64,000 nt of DNA, from the NCBI GenBank assembly GCA_017536555.1, contig JAFXHE010000004.1, forward strand, positions 1-64,000. Reading direction: 5' to 3'. A model generated the notes under the pieces. The model made no database searches. It was not told the origin of the DNA and worked only from the letters and a program-made list of their open reading frames with translations. The translations under genes were made by a program, and so were the position numbers. Shown in pieces: positions 33,682-44,054 of this stretch; the first letter of the stretch is position 1, and every line of letters starts with the position of its first letter. The DNA comes from Alistipes sp. (GTDB lineage Bacteria; Bacteroidota; Bacteroidia; Bacteroidales; Rikenellaceae).

Positions 33682-33713
33682 TTGAGCAGTTACAATAATT
33701 TTTACTACTTTTG
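33682..33713 (+). promoter_or_regulatory. Promoter of purA
   Basis: TTG (33682-33684), a 21-bp spacer and TACTTTTG (33706-33713). The leader to the ATG is about 45 nt. Confidence 0.6.
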
Positions 33714-33764
33714 TAGCTGTATAACTATGCCACCTAATGATGGTGGTCTCAAACTAAAGATAAG

Positions 33765-35048
33765 ATGAATAATACATTGGTTGTTGTAGGTGCCCAGTGG
33801 GGCGATGAGGGCAAGGGTAAGATTACAGACTTCTATGCTGGTGGTGCCGATGTTGTAGTACGCCATCAGGGCGGTAACAACGCTGGTCACACCATCGTAT
33901 TCGATGGTCGTAAGTTTGCACTGCAGTCTATTCCCTCGGGCGTATTCAACCCCCATATCATAAATATTATGGCAAACGGCATGGTTATCAACCCCGTGTC
34001 GTTGATGGAGGAGCTTGACCGTCTGCACAAGGCTGGTATTACCGATTATAAGCTCTATATTTCTGACCGTGCAGCGTGCGTGATGCCCTATCACTCAATG
34101 CTCGATGGCGCATACGAGTCACTCAAGGGTGGTCGCCAGATTGGTACTACAAAGAAGGGTATCGGCCCTGCATACACCGACAAGATGAGCCGTGTAGGTA
34201 TCCGTATGGGTGACCTCCTGGACGAGGAGTATTTCGCAGAGCGTCTTAAGGATGCCCTCACACAGAAGAACCTCGAGTTGAAGGCTCTCGGAATGGAGCC
34301 TTGTGACTTCGACACAATCTTCAAGCAGTACCGCGAGTTGGGCGAGACATTGCGTCCTATGATTTGTGACACCTCGGTACTTCTCAACCGCCTTATCGAG
34401 GAGGGTAAGAAGGTGTTGTTCGAGGGCGCACAGGGTGTTATGCTCTGCATCGACCACGGCACATACCCCTTCGTAACATCGTCAAGTCCTACGGCGGCAA
34501 GCGTACCTGTGAACACAGGTATCGCACCACGCTATGTAAACAATGTGATGGGCGTGGCAAAGGCATATACCACACGTGTAGGTGAGGGTCCCTTCCCAAC
34601 AGAGCTCTTTGACGAGCGCGCAAACTACATTCGTGAGCGCGGTCACGAGTACGGCACCGTAACAGGTCGTCCTCGTCGCGTAGGTTGGTTGGATACTGTT
34701 GTGCTCAACCACGTGCGCCGCATAAGTGGTCTCAACTACTTGTCGCTGATGCTCTTCGATGTATTGTCAGGCTTGGACAAGATACGCATCTGCACTGGTT
34801 ATAAGCTCGATGGCAAACATATCGACTATGTTCCCTCAACCATAGCACAGCTCTCACGCGTAGAGGCAGAGTATATCGAAATGGAGGGCTGGCAGGAGGA
34901 TATCACAGCTATCAAGAGCTACGACGAGCTTCCCGCAAATGCCAAGGCTTACATCGCTAAACTCGAGGAGCTTACACGCACCGAGGTTGCTGTAGTCTCT
35001 GTAGGCCCAGACCGCGAGCAGACAATCATACGCAAGGAGATATTTTAA
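33765..35048 (+). CDS. purA: Adenylosuccinate synthetase
   Basis: The sequence is a textbook PurA: VVGAQWGDEGKGKITDFYA (GTP-binding loop), GGNNAGHTI, QIGTTKKGIGPAYTDKMSR, EGAQGVMLCIDHGTYPFVTSS, GVAKAYTTRVGEGPFPTEL, GHEYGTVTGRPRRVGWLD and KLDGKHIDYVPS. It catalyses IMP + aspartate + GTP to adenylosuccinate, the first committed step to AMP. It is 427 aa, normal for the family. It stands as its own unit after the purine permease operon and ends at a bidirectional terminator (35086-35112). Confidence 0.97.
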   Translation: MNNTLVVVGAQWGDEGKGKITDFYAGGADVVVRHQGGNNAGHTIVFDGRKFALQSIPSGVFNPHIINIMANGMVINPVSLMEELDRLHKAGITDYKLYISDRAACVMPYHSMLDGAYESLKGGRQIGTTKKGIGPAYTDKMSRVGIRMGDLLDEEYFAERLKDALTQKNLELKALGMEPCDFDTIFKQYRELGETLRPMICDTSVLLNRLIEEGKKVLFEGAQGVMLCIDHGTYPFVTSSSPTAASVPVNTGIAPRYVNNVMGVAKAYTTRVGEGPFPTELFDERANYIRERGHEYGTVTGRPRRVGWLDTVVLNHVRRISGLNYLSLMLFDVLSGLDKIRICTGYKLDGKHIDYVPSTIAQLSRVEAEYIEMEGWQEDITAIKSYDELPANAKAYIAKLEELTRTEVAVVSVGPDREQTIIRKEIF

Positions 35049-35085
35049 GTAGTAATAGTTGGCGATATACGCCACAAGCATAGAT

Positions 35086-35112
35086 AAGGCTGCCAGCACT
35101 GTTGGCAGCCTT
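35086..35112. terminator. Bidirectional terminator after purA
   Basis: AAGGCTGCCA (35086-35095) pairs with TGGCAGCCTT (35103-35112) around a 7-nt loop, with TTATTTTATC after it. It lies between convergent purA and the permease gene. Confidence 0.85.
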
Positions 35113-35129
35113 ATTTTATCTTATCTTAT

Positions 35130-36581
35130 CTACTTCTCCCACTCGAACTTCTCAAAGTCGGCATCTGCAGCCTTCCACGAAGGCTTACGTGCGCTATATA
35201 TAATAAATGGTATCACCACAACAAGGAGCGCACCAATGATAAGCACCGCAAACCATACGCTCTTGCTACCCACGGCAATCTGCGATGGTGGGATAAAGCT
35301 TAATACAAATGCTAACAACGCACCACAAAAGCCCATACCACCAAGCAGCCACATAAGCCAGTTACCCTTGCCGAGGCGGAACGGACGCTCCATCTTCGGA
35401 AGTTTATATCGCAGCGTGATAGCTGCCGAGAACATCAGCATATACATAATAAGGTAGAGCAACACCGTAAGCTGCGACAATATCTGGTAGAATGACTGCA
35501 CCGAGGGCATTACTACAAACAGCAGGCTCAACAAGGTGACAATACACCCCTGCACAAGCAAGATGTTACGCTGCACACCACGGCTATTAGTGCGCTGAAA
35601 GAAGGGCGGGAGGTAGCCCGCACGACCTACTGTGAAGATACCCTTTGACGGGCCAGCAACCCACGTAAGCACACCCGCAAGCACTCCAAAGACGAGGGCT
35701 ATGGCAATGACAGGGCCTGCCCAACTGATGTGGAAGTATTTGAAGTAGTTGTCGAAGCCTATAAGCAGGGTCTGCGTGAGCGATATATCCTTGGTGGGGA
35801 TAATAAAGCCAAGTGAGAATGTGCCGAGAACGAAGATAAGCACTGTCACAAGCGAGCCAATGATGATAGCACGCGGATAGTTGCGCTTGGGGTTATCCAC
35901 CTCCATAACGTGAATACCCATCATCTCCATACCTGCATAAAAGAGGAAGATGGAGCTTGCCAGAACTAAATTATCAAGATTTGTAAGGTTGGGGAAGAAA
36001 CTCTGGTGCATATCCATATTATTGTGACCTCCCGTCAGCAGATATATCACGCCCAGCACAATCAAGAGTGCCGCAGGGATGATTGTGCCAATGATACCAC
36101 CCCACTTGCTGACCTTACCTACCCAGCCAAGACCCCTCAACGAGATAATGGTGGCAGCCCAATATATCGCCAGCACAACAACAAGCGTGAAGAGGCGATT
36201 AGAGGCGAGCGAGGCATCTGCCGCTGGGTTAAACCCAATATAGGCGATACTCACAGCACCAAACGTGAGTACCGTAGGATACCATATCGTCGACTGTATC
36301 CACTGCAACCATATCGCCAAAAAGCCCACACGTGCACCAAAAGCCTCTCCAACCCAGCGAAAGACACCGCCCTGCTTCGAGGAGAACATCGCAGCAAGCT
36401 CGGCAGCAACCATAGCTGTAGGGATAAGAAAGACAATGGCTGCAAAGAGGTAGTAAAACGCAGAGGTCGGCCCATACACCGCCTCGGTGGCAAGACCACG
36501 CAGGCTGACAACAGCCGTGACATTCATAATGGCAAGCGTGATAACACTCAACCTAAATGTGTTTTTTGTATTAGTTTGCAT
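35130..36581 (-). CDS. APC-family amino-acid permease/antiporter (GadC-like), 483 aa
   Basis: A 12-helix transporter beginning FRLSVITLAIMNVTAVVSLRGLA, with the APC/APA signatures ELAAMFSSKQGGVFRWVGEAFGARVG, FLAIWLQWIQSTIWYP and AGMEMMGIHVMEVDNPKRNYPRA (the conserved E-x-x-NP motif of amino-acid:polyamine:organocation carriers). It resembles glutamate/GABA antiporters of the GadC group by overall sequence, but no decarboxylase gene is present here, so the substrate is open. The gene is single, between the purA terminator and the rubrerythrin promoter. The 229-bp gap 36582-36810 shows only AT-rich sequence and that promoter. Confidence 0.8.
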   Translation of the reverse strand: MQTNTKNTFRLSVITLAIMNVTAVVSLRGLATEAVYGPTSAFYYLFAAIVFLIPTAMVAAELAAMFSSKQGGVFRWVGEAFGARVGFLAIWLQWIQSTIWYPTVLTFGAVSIAYIGFNPAADASLASNRLFTLVVVLAIYWAATIISLRGLGWVGKVSKWGGIIGTIIPAALLIVLGVIYLLTGGHNNMDMHQSFFPNLTNLDNLVLASSIFLFYAGMEMMGIHVMEVDNPKRNYPRAIIIGSLVTVLIFVLGTFSLGFIIPTKDISLTQTLLIGFDNYFKYFHISWAGPVIAIALVFGVLAGVLTWVAGPSKGIFTVGRAGYLPPFFQRTNSRGVQRNILLVQGCIVTLLSLLFVVMPSVQSFYQILSQLTVLLYLIMYMLMFSAAITLRYKLPKMERPFRLGKGNWLMWLLGGMGFCGALLAFVLSFIPPSQIAVGSKSVWFAVLIIGALLVVVIPFIIYSARKPSWKAADADFEKFEWEK

Positions 36582-36724
36582 AACAACAATTTTAATAGTT
36601 ATCTGCTAACATCTATCAATTATGATGCCTGACGACGATGACCACTATAACCATTACACACAACAAAAACACAACGCTATAAGTATATCTTATAAATAAA
36701 TAAAATAATACAATTAAAAAACTA

Positions 36725-36754
36725 TTGCAAATAGAGAAATATATTCTATCTTTG
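36725..36754 (+). promoter_or_regulatory. Promoter of the rubrerythrin gene
   Basis: TTG (36725-36727), 19-bp spacer, TATCTTTG (36747-36754): an ideal Bacteroidota promoter, starting near 36760. Confidence 0.8.
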
Positions 36755-36810
36755 CATCAAGAAAAGGAGATAAATAGAAAACAGTATAAACCTAATAAAA
36801 CTTAAAAACT

Positions 36811-37347
36811 ATGAAAGATCTTAAAGGAACAAAGACCGAGAAAAATTTGTGGGAGGCTTTTGCTGGTGAGTCACAGGCTCGTAACAAATACACATATTTT
36901 GCATCAAAGGCAAAGAAGGATGGCTACGTACAGATAGCAAAGATTTTCGAGGAGACAGCTGCCAACGAGAAGGAGCACGCAGAGATTTGGTTCAAGCTTC
37001 TGGGTGGCATCGGCTCAACAGCTGAGAACTTGAAGTCTGCAGCAGAGGGCGAGAACTACGAGTGGACAGATATGTATGCACAGATGGCAAAGGATGCTCG
37101 TGAGGAGGGCTTCGACCACATCGCATTCCTCTTTGATGAGGTTGGCAAGATTGAGAGGGAGCACGAGGAGCGTTACCGCAAGCTCTTGGCAAACGTAGAG
37201 GGCGGCTTGGTATTCTCACGCGACGGCGATATGATTTGGCAGTGCTCTAACTGTGGTCATATCCACGTAGGTCAGAAGGCTCCCGAGATGTGCCCCGTAT
37301 GCGCTCATCCGCAGGCTTACTTCCAGATTAAGGCGGAGAACTACTAA
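36811..37347 (+). CDS. rbr: Rubrerythrin
   Basis: The N-terminal ferritin-like domain carries the di-iron glutamates ([48 protein letters not shown]). The C-terminal rubredoxin-like domain has [10 protein letters not shown] and [11 protein letters not shown], giving an FeS4 site. Rubrerythrin reduces hydrogen peroxide in anaerobes, using a reduced partner. It is preceded by its own strong promoter and followed by a hairpin at 37368-37400 just before the ZIP transporter gene. The length (178 aa) is typical. Confidence 0.95.
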   Translation: MKDLKGTKTEKNLWEAFAGESQARNKYTYFASKAKKDGYVQIAKIFEETAANEKEHAEIWFKLLGGIGSTAENLKSAAEGENYEWTDMYAQMAKDAREEGFDHIAFLFDEVGKIEREHEERYRKLLANVEGGLVFSRDGDMIWQCSNCGHIHVGQKAPEMCPVCAHPQAYFQIKAENY

Positions 37348-37367
37348 TCGACGATAATACCTTAAGC

Positions 37368-37400
37368 AATTAACCCAATCAGTGTGTGATTGGGTTAATT
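37368..37400 (+). terminator. Hairpin between rubrerythrin and the ZIP transporter, terminator or attenuator
   Basis: AATTAACCCAATC (37368-37380) pairs perfectly with GATTGGGTTAATT (37388-37400) around a 7-nt loop, followed by TTTG. The ZIP ATG is only 19 nt downstream, so it may attenuate readthrough into that gene. Confidence 0.75.
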
Positions 37401-37418
37401 TTTGTAACACAAAAAGCC

Positions 37419-38195
37419 ATGAACCTCTATTTTATTCTTCTCATTCCGTTTCTCGGCACGCTGATAGGAGCATCGACGGTACTATTTACGCGCAACAATG
37501 TATCACTTGGCGTACAAAAGGCACTGCTCGGCTTTGCTGCGGGCGTGATGGTAGCTGCATCGGTTTGGTCGCTTATAATACCCGCTATAGAGCAGTCCGA
37601 AGAGATGGGTAATATGAGCTGGTTGCCAGCATCCGTAGGCATCATACTCGGTATGCTCTTCCTGTTGGCTCTCGACAGCATAATACCCCATCAGCACCCT
37701 ACGTCTGATACACGCGAGGGTATGGCCTCGGGGTTGGGCAAACGCTCAATGTTAATGTTTGCTGTGACGCTGCACAACATCCCAGAGGGAATGGCGGTAG
37801 GAGCTGTTATTGCGGGTGCTATGGCTGGCAACGTTAACATATCGTTAGCAGCAGCAACAGCACTTGCAATAGGAATGGCGATACAAAACATCCCCGAGGG
37901 CGCAATAATATCACTACCTCTGCGCTCCGACGGTATGACACGACGCAAGGCTTGGATGTATGGCTCACTGTCGGGCATCGTGGAGCCTATTGCCGCAGCG
38001 ATAACAATACTTCTTTTTGAGCACGTGTCGATGTTGCTACCATACCTCTTGGCATTCTCGGCAGGTGCAATGCTCTATGTTGTAGTCGAGGAGCTTATAC
38101 CCGAGACACAGCAGGGCAAGCACTCCGACACAGGAACAATAGCCTTTGCCATAGGCTTTGTGATTATGATGATACTCGATGTGGCACTTGGTTAA
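37419..38195 (+). CDS. ZIP-family metal transporter (ZupT-like), 258 aa
   Basis: The start MNLYFILLIPFLGTLIGAS (37419) is preferred to an ATG at 37386 that would lie inside the terminator hairpin. About eight hydrophobic helices are seen. The metal-site motifs of ZIP proteins are present: ALDSIIPHQHP, HNIPEGMAVG, QNIPEGAIISLPLR and VVVEELIPE. It is expected to import Zn2+, Fe2+ or Mn2+. It follows rubrerythrin by 71 bp and may be linked with peroxide stress and iron supply. YegP follows after 140 bp. Confidence 0.88.
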   Translation: MNLYFILLIPFLGTLIGASTVLFTRNNVSLGVQKALLGFAAGVMVAASVWSLIIPAIEQSEEMGNMSWLPASVGIILGMLFLLALDSIIPHQHPTSDTREGMASGLGKRSMLMFAVTLHNIPEGMAVGAVIAGAMAGNVNISLAAATALAIGMAIQNIPEGAIISLPLRSDGMTRRKAWMYGSLSGIVEPIAAAITILLFEHVSMLLPYLLAFSAGAMLYVVVEELIPETQQGKHSDTGTIAFAIGFVIMMILDVALG

Positions 38196-38335
38196 CGGTC
38201 AATTCAATTTGGTCGATTTGTATTATAAATTAGCCTATAAGTGGAATTTTAGAGCAAATAATTAGTAATTATGCCAAATTTTGGCTAATTTTATCTGTTG
38301 AAAAGTCTATAATTAACCTAATTCTTAAAATCACT

Positions 38336-38668
38336 ATGGGAAAGTTTGTTATTACCAAGCGTGCTAACGGAGAGTTTCAGTTCAACCTTAAGGCAACTAA
38401 TGGTCAGGTAATTCTCACATCGGAGGGTTACACAACACTTGCTGCCTGCAAGAATGGCATAGAGTCTGTAAAGAAGAACTCACAGGAGGATGCTCGCTTC
38501 GAGCGCAAGGAGGCAAAGGATGGCTCTCCATTCTTCAACCTTAAGGCTACTAATGGTCAGGTTATCGGCAAGAGCGAGATGTACTCAAGCAAGTCTGCTT
38601 GCGAGAATGGCATTGAGTCTGTTAAGAAGAATGCTCCCGAGGCAGAGGTTGTCGAGGACTTCGAGTAA
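38336..38668 (+). CDS. yegP: YegP-family protein with two DUF1508 repeats, 110 aa
   Basis: Two copies of a DUF1508 repeat are easy to see: FVITKRANGEFQFNLKATNG...LTSEGYTTLAACKNGIESVKKN and FERKEAKDGSPFFNLKATNG...GKSEMYSSKSACENGIESVKKN. This is the E. coli YegP arrangement of two beta-beta-beta-alpha modules. The family function is not well defined. It has a weak promoter region, not matching the consensus well, and a bidirectional terminator at 38706-38741. Confidence 0.93.
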   Translation: MGKFVITKRANGEFQFNLKATNGQVILTSEGYTTLAACKNGIESVKKNSQEDARFERKEAKDGSPFFNLKATNGQVIGKSEMYSSKSACENGIESVKKNAPEAEVVEDFE

Positions 38669-38705
38669 ACAGTTGGTCTACGCACAGTGCGCAGGCGACA
38701 TAAAG

Positions 38706-38741
38706 AGAGGGGATGGCTTACACACAGTAGCCATCCCCTCT
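38706..38741. terminator. Bidirectional terminator after yegP
   Basis: AGAGGGGATGGCT (38706-38718) pairs with AGCCATCCCCTCT (38729-38741). It lies between convergent yegP and the O-methyltransferase gene. Confidence 0.85.
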
Positions 38742-38764
38742 ACCTATATTGCAACATAGTAGCG

Positions 38765-39400
38765 TTACAGCACCCTGATAAGGTTTATGCCGTCGCGTAT
38801 AGGCACAATGACATTATCCACCCTACCATCCTCAACTACCATACGGTTGAACTCGACGATAGCCTCTGTGTGGCGGTCATTGCGTGCTATAGGCTGTGCC
38901 ACCTTGCCATACCACAGGATATTGTCGGCAAGCATAATCGAGCCACTACGCACATAGCCACCATCCATCAACATTTTGTAGTAGGCGGGATACTCGCGCT
39001 TGTCACCATCAATAAAGACCATATCGTATACCTCACCGAGCTGTGGCACGATGTCGAGTGCCGAGCCTATATGCTGGCGTATGCGGCTGCCATACTCCGA
39101 TCTCACGAAGAATGATGCTGCAATCTCCTCAAGTTCATCGTCAACCTCAATAGTATCGAGGCGCGCATCATCCTCTAAACCACGCGCTATGCTCAATGCC
39201 GAGTAGCCTGTAAATGTGCCTATCTCAAGCACACGCTTTGGGCGCATCATACGCACCAGCATCTCGAGGAGCTTACCCTGAAGGTGTCCCGATATCATAC
39301 GCGGGTTGATGACGCGCAGGTATGTCTCGCGCTCAAGGCTATGCATCAAAGCCTCCTCGGGCGACGTGTTATCAAGTATATACTGCTCTAAATTATCCAT
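38765..39400 (-). CDS. SAM-dependent O-methyltransferase, 211 aa
   Basis: The fold is class I methyltransferase of the caffeoyl-CoA O-methyltransferase type: VLEIGTFTGYSALSIARGL (SAM-binding motif I), IEVDDELEEIA (acidic motif II), DMVFIDGDKREYPAYYKML (metal-site Asp) and GSIMLADNILWYGKV. The methyl acceptor is unknown. It is the last gene of the long minus-strand operon running from dapB at 46.2 kb. It lies 4 bp downstream of the M16 peptidase gene and ends near a bidirectional terminator. Confidence 0.88.
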   Translation of the reverse strand: MDNLEQYILDNTSPEEALMHSLERETYLRVINPRMISGHLQGKLLEMLVRMMRPKRVLEIGTFTGYSALSIARGLEDDARLDTIEVDDELEEIAASFFVRSEYGSRIRQHIGSALDIVPQLGEVYDMVFIDGDKREYPAYYKMLMDGGYVRSGSIMLADNILWYGKVAQPIARNDRHTEAIVEFNRMVVEDGRVDNVIVPIRDGINLIRVL

Positions 39401-39404
39401 ATTC

Positions 39405-40622
39405 CTACCTATATATCAGTCGTGATAGTTGTCCGAGGCTCTCGGTGGCGACATCCATTATCTGATCGGCGGTGATTGCCATAACCTTTTTATACGCCTC
39501 CTCCAACGTGTCTATATCCTTATACAGCAAGTAACTCTTGCCTGCACCAAGCATATAACCCTCGTTAGCCTCCATAGATATAGCCATCTGTGCGACAAAC
39601 TGACGCTTGGCAACAGCCAGACGGCGCGGTGTGATAGCCTCGCGGCGCAGGCGCGACACCTCCTCCTCAATAAGCTCAATACACTGTTGGCAGTTATCGT
39701 GATCTGACGAGAAGTATATACCCACGATGCCGCTATCGGAGTAGGGCGTATACGTTGCCTCAACATTATACGACAGACCATACTTCTCGCGCAACGACAG
39801 GTTGAGCAACGAGTTTGCCGAGGGCCCACCAAGTATATTGACAAGCAACGCCAACGGCAGACGCTTATCACACGTGATGCCATAGCCGCGCGTGCCTATG
39901 ATGCCGTGTGCCTGATGGGTATGGCGCGCAAGGCGCGTATCAAATGGCTCATACGCCCCTGGCGTATGACGCTCAAAGTGGCGGGTAGTGGGCGTAACAG
40001 CACCGAGATAACGCTCGGCAACATTGCGGGCGGTGGCTACGGAGAAGTTGCCGATAGACGAAAACACCATCTGGTCGGTGGTGTAGGTGCGCTCGACAAA
40101 AGCACGTATCTCACGCGTAGAGAGCCTACCTATAGTAGCCTTCGTGCCGAGTATGTTGTGGCCAAGCTCCGAGCCGCGAAATATCATATCCTCAAAGTCG
40201 TCATATATGCGCTCGGCGGGAGAGTCCTTATAGCTATTTATCTCGTCAGCGATAACCTCACGCTCTTTGCGCAGCTCGCGCTCGGGAAATGTAGAGTGAA
40301 AAATAACATCGGTAATAAGCTCCACAGCACGCGAAAAATCGTGGCGCAGCACCGTAGCGTGAAGCGTTGTATCCTCCTTTGTTGTATAGGCATTAAGCTC
40401 GCCACCGAGGTTCTCAAGGCGGCAATTAACCTGATAAGCCTTACGACGCTCCGTACCCTTAAAGAGGGCGTGCTCGGTAAAATGGGCAATGCCATACTCC
40501 GACTTAAGCTCGTCACGGCTGCCAGCATTGACAACAAGCGCGCAGTGTGTAACACCGCTACGCACCTGACGATGTATGCCACGCATACCATTAGAGAGTG
40601 TATATGTCTCAAACTCCTTCAT
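39405..40622 (-). CDS. M16-family zinc peptidase, 405 aa
   Basis: The inverted zinc motif HFTEH (residues 47-51) with a downstream Glu region (REVIADEINSYKD) is the M16 signature. Supporting sequence: GELNAYTTKEDTTLHATV and the later SANSLLNLSLREKYGLSYNVEATY. At 405 aa it is a single half-length M16 protein, expected to dimerise. No signal peptide, so probably cytoplasmic. ATG at 40622 (the uvrA stop TGA overlaps it by one base, TGATG) is preferred over GTG one codon earlier. It probably degrades peptides; the substrate is unknown. Confidence 0.88.
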   Translation of the reverse strand: MKEFETYTLSNGMRGIHRQVRSGVTHCALVVNAGSRDELKSEYGIAHFTEHALFKGTERRKAYQVNCRLENLGGELNAYTTKEDTTLHATVLRHDFSRAVELITDVIFHSTFPERELRKEREVIADEINSYKDSPAERIYDDFEDMIFRGSELGHNILGTKATIGRLSTREIRAFVERTYTTDQMVFSSIGNFSVATARNVAERYLGAVTPTTRHFERHTPGAYEPFDTRLARHTHQAHGIIGTRGYGITCDKRLPLALLVNILGGPSANSLLNLSLREKYGLSYNVEATYTPYSDSGIVGIYFSSDHDNCQQCIELIEEEVSRLRREAITPRRLAVAKRQFVAQMAISMEANEGYMLGAGKSYLLYKDIDTLEEAYKKVMAITADQIMDVATESLGQLSRLIYR

Positions 40623-43402
40623 CACGCTTGATTGTGTTTTTTAAGATATTGTCCCGTATAGCTCTCGGCACACGCCTCAACACTCTCGGGAGTACCTGCA
40701 ACGACGACATTACCACCCTCACTTCCCGCCTCGGGGCCGAGGTCGATAACCCAGTCGGCACACTTTATAACATCCATATTGTGCTCCACGACAACAACGC
40801 TATGACCACGCTCGATAAGTGCTTCAAAGGCTCCGAGCAGGCGACCTATATCGTGGAAATGGAGACCTGTAGTCGGCTCATCGAAGATAAATAGCAGATG
40901 CTCCGTAGTTCGCTCCTTTGTGAGGTACGAGGCGAGTTTTACTCGCTGCGACTCACCACCCGACAGTGTCGACGATGACTGTCCCAACTTAACATAGCCA
41001 AGACCGACCTGCTGCAAGGGACGTATACGCTCGACTATGCGACGACATATAGCATTGTCACAATCCGCAGAGAAGAAGTCGATAGCCTCGTCAACAGAGA
41101 GCTCCAGCACGTCGTAGATACTCTTGCCACGATATTTGACCTCCAATATCTCGGGCTTGAAGCGCATACCGCCACACGCCTCACACTGCAGCTCGACATC
41201 TGCCATAAACTGCATACTAACCTTTATAACGCCCTCGCCCTCACACTCCTCGCATCTGCCACCAGGCATATTAAACGAGAAGGCAGTGGCGGCAATACCT
41301 GTATGCTTGGCGTATGGCTGCTCGGCATATAAGCGACGTATCTCGTCATAAGCCTTGATATATGTCACAGGGTTTGAGCGCGTAGACTTACCTATGGGCA
41401 TCTGCGACACCATCTCGACACCCTGCAATAGGCTCACGTCACCCTCAATAGCATCGTGGTCACCAGGCGTGAGCGTAGTCTCCGAGAGCTTGCGCTTAAG
41501 AGCTGGGTAGAGTATATCATCTGCCAACGACGACTTACCCGAGCCACTGACACCCGTAATGCAAGTAAGAACGCCAAGAGGTATATCAACGTCGATATTC
41601 TTAAGGTTATTATGGCGCGCACCTCGTATCGTTATATGCCCAGCTGGCTGACGACGGCGCGTGGGACGCTCAATAGTACGACGGTGCGTGAGGTAGTCGG
41701 CAGTAAGCGAGCGAGTAGCCCTGTCAATGCCCGCTGCGGCACCACAATAGACGACCTCACCACCAGCTACACCCGCCTCGGGCCCCATATCTACAATCCA
41801 GTCGGCAGCACGTATAATCTCCTCCTCGTGCTCTACGACAATAACGGTATTATCGAGGTCGCGTAGCTGCTTGAGCACGCCTATAAGACGATTTGTGTCG
41901 CGCGGATGCAGACCTATACTCGGCTCATCGAGGATATACATCGAGCCAACAAGGTTACTTCCGAGCGACGTAGATAGGTTGATGCGCTGCGCCTCGCCAC
42001 CCGACAACGTAGAAGACAATCTATCAAGCGTAAGGTAGTGCAAGCCCACATCCATAAGGTAGCCCAAACGGTTACGTATCTCTACAAGGACACGCTCGGC
42101 GGTCTTGGCATCGTGCTCATCGAGAACGAGTGTATCGAAGAAAGATACCAGCTCGGCAATGGTCATACGCACAAGGTCGGCAATGCTCTTGCCGCCAATA
42201 CGCACATACAGAGCCTCCTTGCGCAGTCGCGTGCCGTGACACTCGGGGCAGAGCGTCTTGCCCATATAACGGGCCTTAAGCGAGCGATACTGCACCTTAT
42301 GGCGTTGCGTATCGACATACTCGAAGAAGGCATCAATACCCTCAAAGTAGTCATTACCGCGCCACAGCATCTCACGCTCGGCATCAGTCAAGGCGTGGTA
42401 GGGTGTATGTATCGGAAAGCCACATTTCGACGAGGCAAGCACAAGCTGCGTGCGCCAACGACCCATAACGACACCATTCCAGCAGGCAACAGCACCGCCA
42501 TATACACTCTTCGACTTATCGGGGATAACAAGGTTCTCATCAATGCCCATAACACGTCCGTAGCCCTCACACGTAGGACAGGCACCAACAGGGTTATTGA
42601 ACGAGAAGAGATGCTCGGTGGGTCGCTCAAAGCTCACACCCTCCTCTTCATAGTGGCGTGTGAAGGTCTCAACCTTCGAACTAATGAGATGAACGACACC
42701 CGCACCATAGCCCATAGCACGCGATACAGAGTCATTCATACGAGAGATAGCATCCTGCTCGTGGCTGACCTTTATGCGATCCACAACGACCATAACATCG
42801 TCTATAGATATATCATCGCCCACAAGCGGCATAAACTCCTCGACGAGCATAACCTCACCCTTATAGCGCACACGGTTTACACCATCCTCCATAAGCGTAA
42901 GCATACGCTCGACGATGCCCTCTGCCTGCTTGAGAAGTAGCGGTGCAGCGATGATAACACGCGTATCATCCTCCTTATTGAGTATCTCTTCTACAACATC
43001 ATCTACCTCATAGCAACGTATCTCATTTCCCGTTGTGGGCGAGTAGGTACGCCCCACACGCGAGAAGAGCAACTTAAGGTAGTCATAAATCTCTGTCGAG
43101 GTGCCCACAGTTGAGCGCGCATTACGTGATGTCACCTTCTGCTCGATGGCAATAGCTGGAGCTATGCCCTCGATAAGGTCGACATCGGGCTTGGATACAC
43201 GTCCCAAGAATTGGCGCGCATAGGCAGACAGGCTCTCTACATATCGTCGCTGACCCTCGGCAAAGATGGTGTCAAAAGCGAGTGTCGACTTTCCAGAGCC
43301 AGAGAGACCAGTGACCACAACAAGCCGAGAGTGCGGGATATCGACATCCACACCCTTGAGATTATGCACTCTGGCACCCTTTATCTTTATCTTGTTCTCC
43401 AA
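40622..43402 (-). CDS. uvrA: UvrA excinuclease ABC subunit A
   Basis: The 926-aa protein has two ATP-binding cassettes: Walker [10 protein letters not shown] near the N-terminus and GVSGSGKSS in the middle, with signatures [12 protein letters not shown] and [12 protein letters not shown]. Zinc-finger cysteines are [16 protein letters not shown] and [16 protein letters not shown]. It finds DNA damage for nucleotide excision repair, acting with UvrB, which is not in this window. It is encoded 44 bp after yigZ and overlaps the M16 gene by one base, so these genes are coupled. Confidence 0.97.
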   Translation of the reverse strand: MENKIKIKGARVHNLKGVDVDIPHSRLVVVTGLSGSGKSTLAFDTIFAEGQRRYVESLSAYARQFLGRVSKPDVDLIEGIAPAIAIEQKVTSRNARSTVGTSTEIYDYLKLLFSRVGRTYSPTTGNEIRCYEVDDVVEEILNKEDDTRVIIAAPLLLKQAEGIVERMLTLMEDGVNRVRYKGEVMLVEEFMPLVGDDISIDDVMVVVDRIKVSHEQDAISRMNDSVSRAMGYGAGVVHLISSKVETFTRHYEEEGVSFERPTEHLFSFNNPVGACPTCEGYGRVMGIDENLVIPDKSKSVYGGAVACWNGVVMGRWRTQLVLASSKCGFPIHTPYHALTDAEREMLWRGNDYFEGIDAFFEYVDTQRHKVQYRSLKARYMGKTLCPECHGTRLRKEALYVRIGGKSIADLVRMTIAELVSFFDTLVLDEHDAKTAERVLVEIRNRLGYLMDVGLHYLTLDRLSSTLSGGEAQRINLSTSLGSNLVGSMYILDEPSIGLHPRDTNRLIGVLKQLRDLDNTVIVVEHEEEIIRAADWIVDMGPEAGVAGGEVVYCGAAAGIDRATRSLTADYLTHRRTIERPTRRRQPAGHITIRGARHNNLKNIDVDIPLGVLTCITGVSGSGKSSLADDILYPALKRKLSETTLTPGDHDAIEGDVSLLQGVEMVSQMPIGKSTRSNPVTYIKAYDEIRRLYAEQPYAKHTGIAATAFSFNMPGGRCEECEGEGVIKVSMQFMADVELQCEACGGMRFKPEILEVKYRGKSIYDVLELSVDEAIDFFSADCDNAICRRIVERIRPLQQVGLGYVKLGQSSSTLSGGESQRVKLASYLTKERTTEHLLFIFDEPTTGLHFHDIGRLLGAFEALIERGHSVVVVEHNMDVIKCADWVIDLGPEAGSEGGNVVVAGTPESVEACAESYTGQYLKKHNQA

Positions 43403-43446
43403 CGTTTTACATTTTTAGCATTAGCGTCGCCTAAAGCCAATAGTGA

Positions 43447-44049
43447 TCACTCGCGCACCTCGATTGTTGCACCCTCAACCTTCTCAAGACGTCCCAGCAG
43501 CTGCTCCGACTCACTCTGACGTATCGAAAGTGTCATACTACAGAGGTTATCGAACTGCTGGTCGAGGATTTTGGGCTGCATATCCTTGACGATGCGCATA
43601 ACATCGTTCATAGCGATATACGAAAACGACACATCGACAACCGTATCTACGGTCTTTTCAATAATGGTGCAGACATCGAGCACCTGTGCCGTAGACTCCT
43701 TATATGCCGCGATAAGACCTGGCACACCAAGCTTTGTGCCGCCAAAGTAGCGCACGACAACAACAAGGCAGTTGGTAATCTCCTGCGACAGGAGCTGACC
43801 GAGAATGGGCTTACCCGCAGTAGACGAGGGCTCGCCGTCATCATTTGCACGAAACTGCTCGCCGTGAGCTCCAAGACGCCAAGCGTAGCAATGGTGCGTG
43901 GCATCGTACCACCTCTTGCGCAGTGCGTCGAGATACTCCTTAATCTCCGCCTCACTCTCTACAGGGTAGGCGTAGACAAGGAACTTACTGCTCAACTGGC
44001 GGTAGGTGGTCTCGGCAGGTGCCGCTATGGTTTTGAAGCTATCTGACAC
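43447..44049 (-). CDS. yigZ: YigZ/IMPACT-family protein, 200 aa
   Basis: The UPF0029/IMPACT domain is recognisable from KRWYDATHHCYAWRLG, RANDDGEPSSTAGKPILGQLLSQ and VVVVRYFGGTKLGVPGLIAAYKEST. In bacteria YigZ is a small protein of uncertain molecular role, related to the eukaryotic translation regulator IMPACT. The C-terminal 70 residues form an RNA-binding-like alpha-beta domain. It lies 5 bp after lepB on the minus strand, inside the dapB-lepB-yigZ-uvrA operon. Confidence 0.93.
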   Translation of the reverse strand: MSDSFKTIAAPAETTYRQLSSKFLVYAYPVESEAEIKEYLDALRKRWYDATHHCYAWRLGAHGEQFRANDDGEPSSTAGKPILGQLLSQEITNCLVVVVRYFGGTKLGVPGLIAAYKESTAQVLDVCTIIEKTVDTVVDVSFSYIAMNDVMRIVKDMQPKILDQQFDNLCSMTLSIRQSESEQLLGRLEKVEGATIEVRE

Positions 44050-44054
44050 GGCTA

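Noticed and set aside
39405..40622. M16 start at GTG 40625 instead of ATG 40622
   Set aside because: The ATG overlaps the uvrA stop by one base (TGATG), a standard coupling arrangement; the GTG gains nothing.
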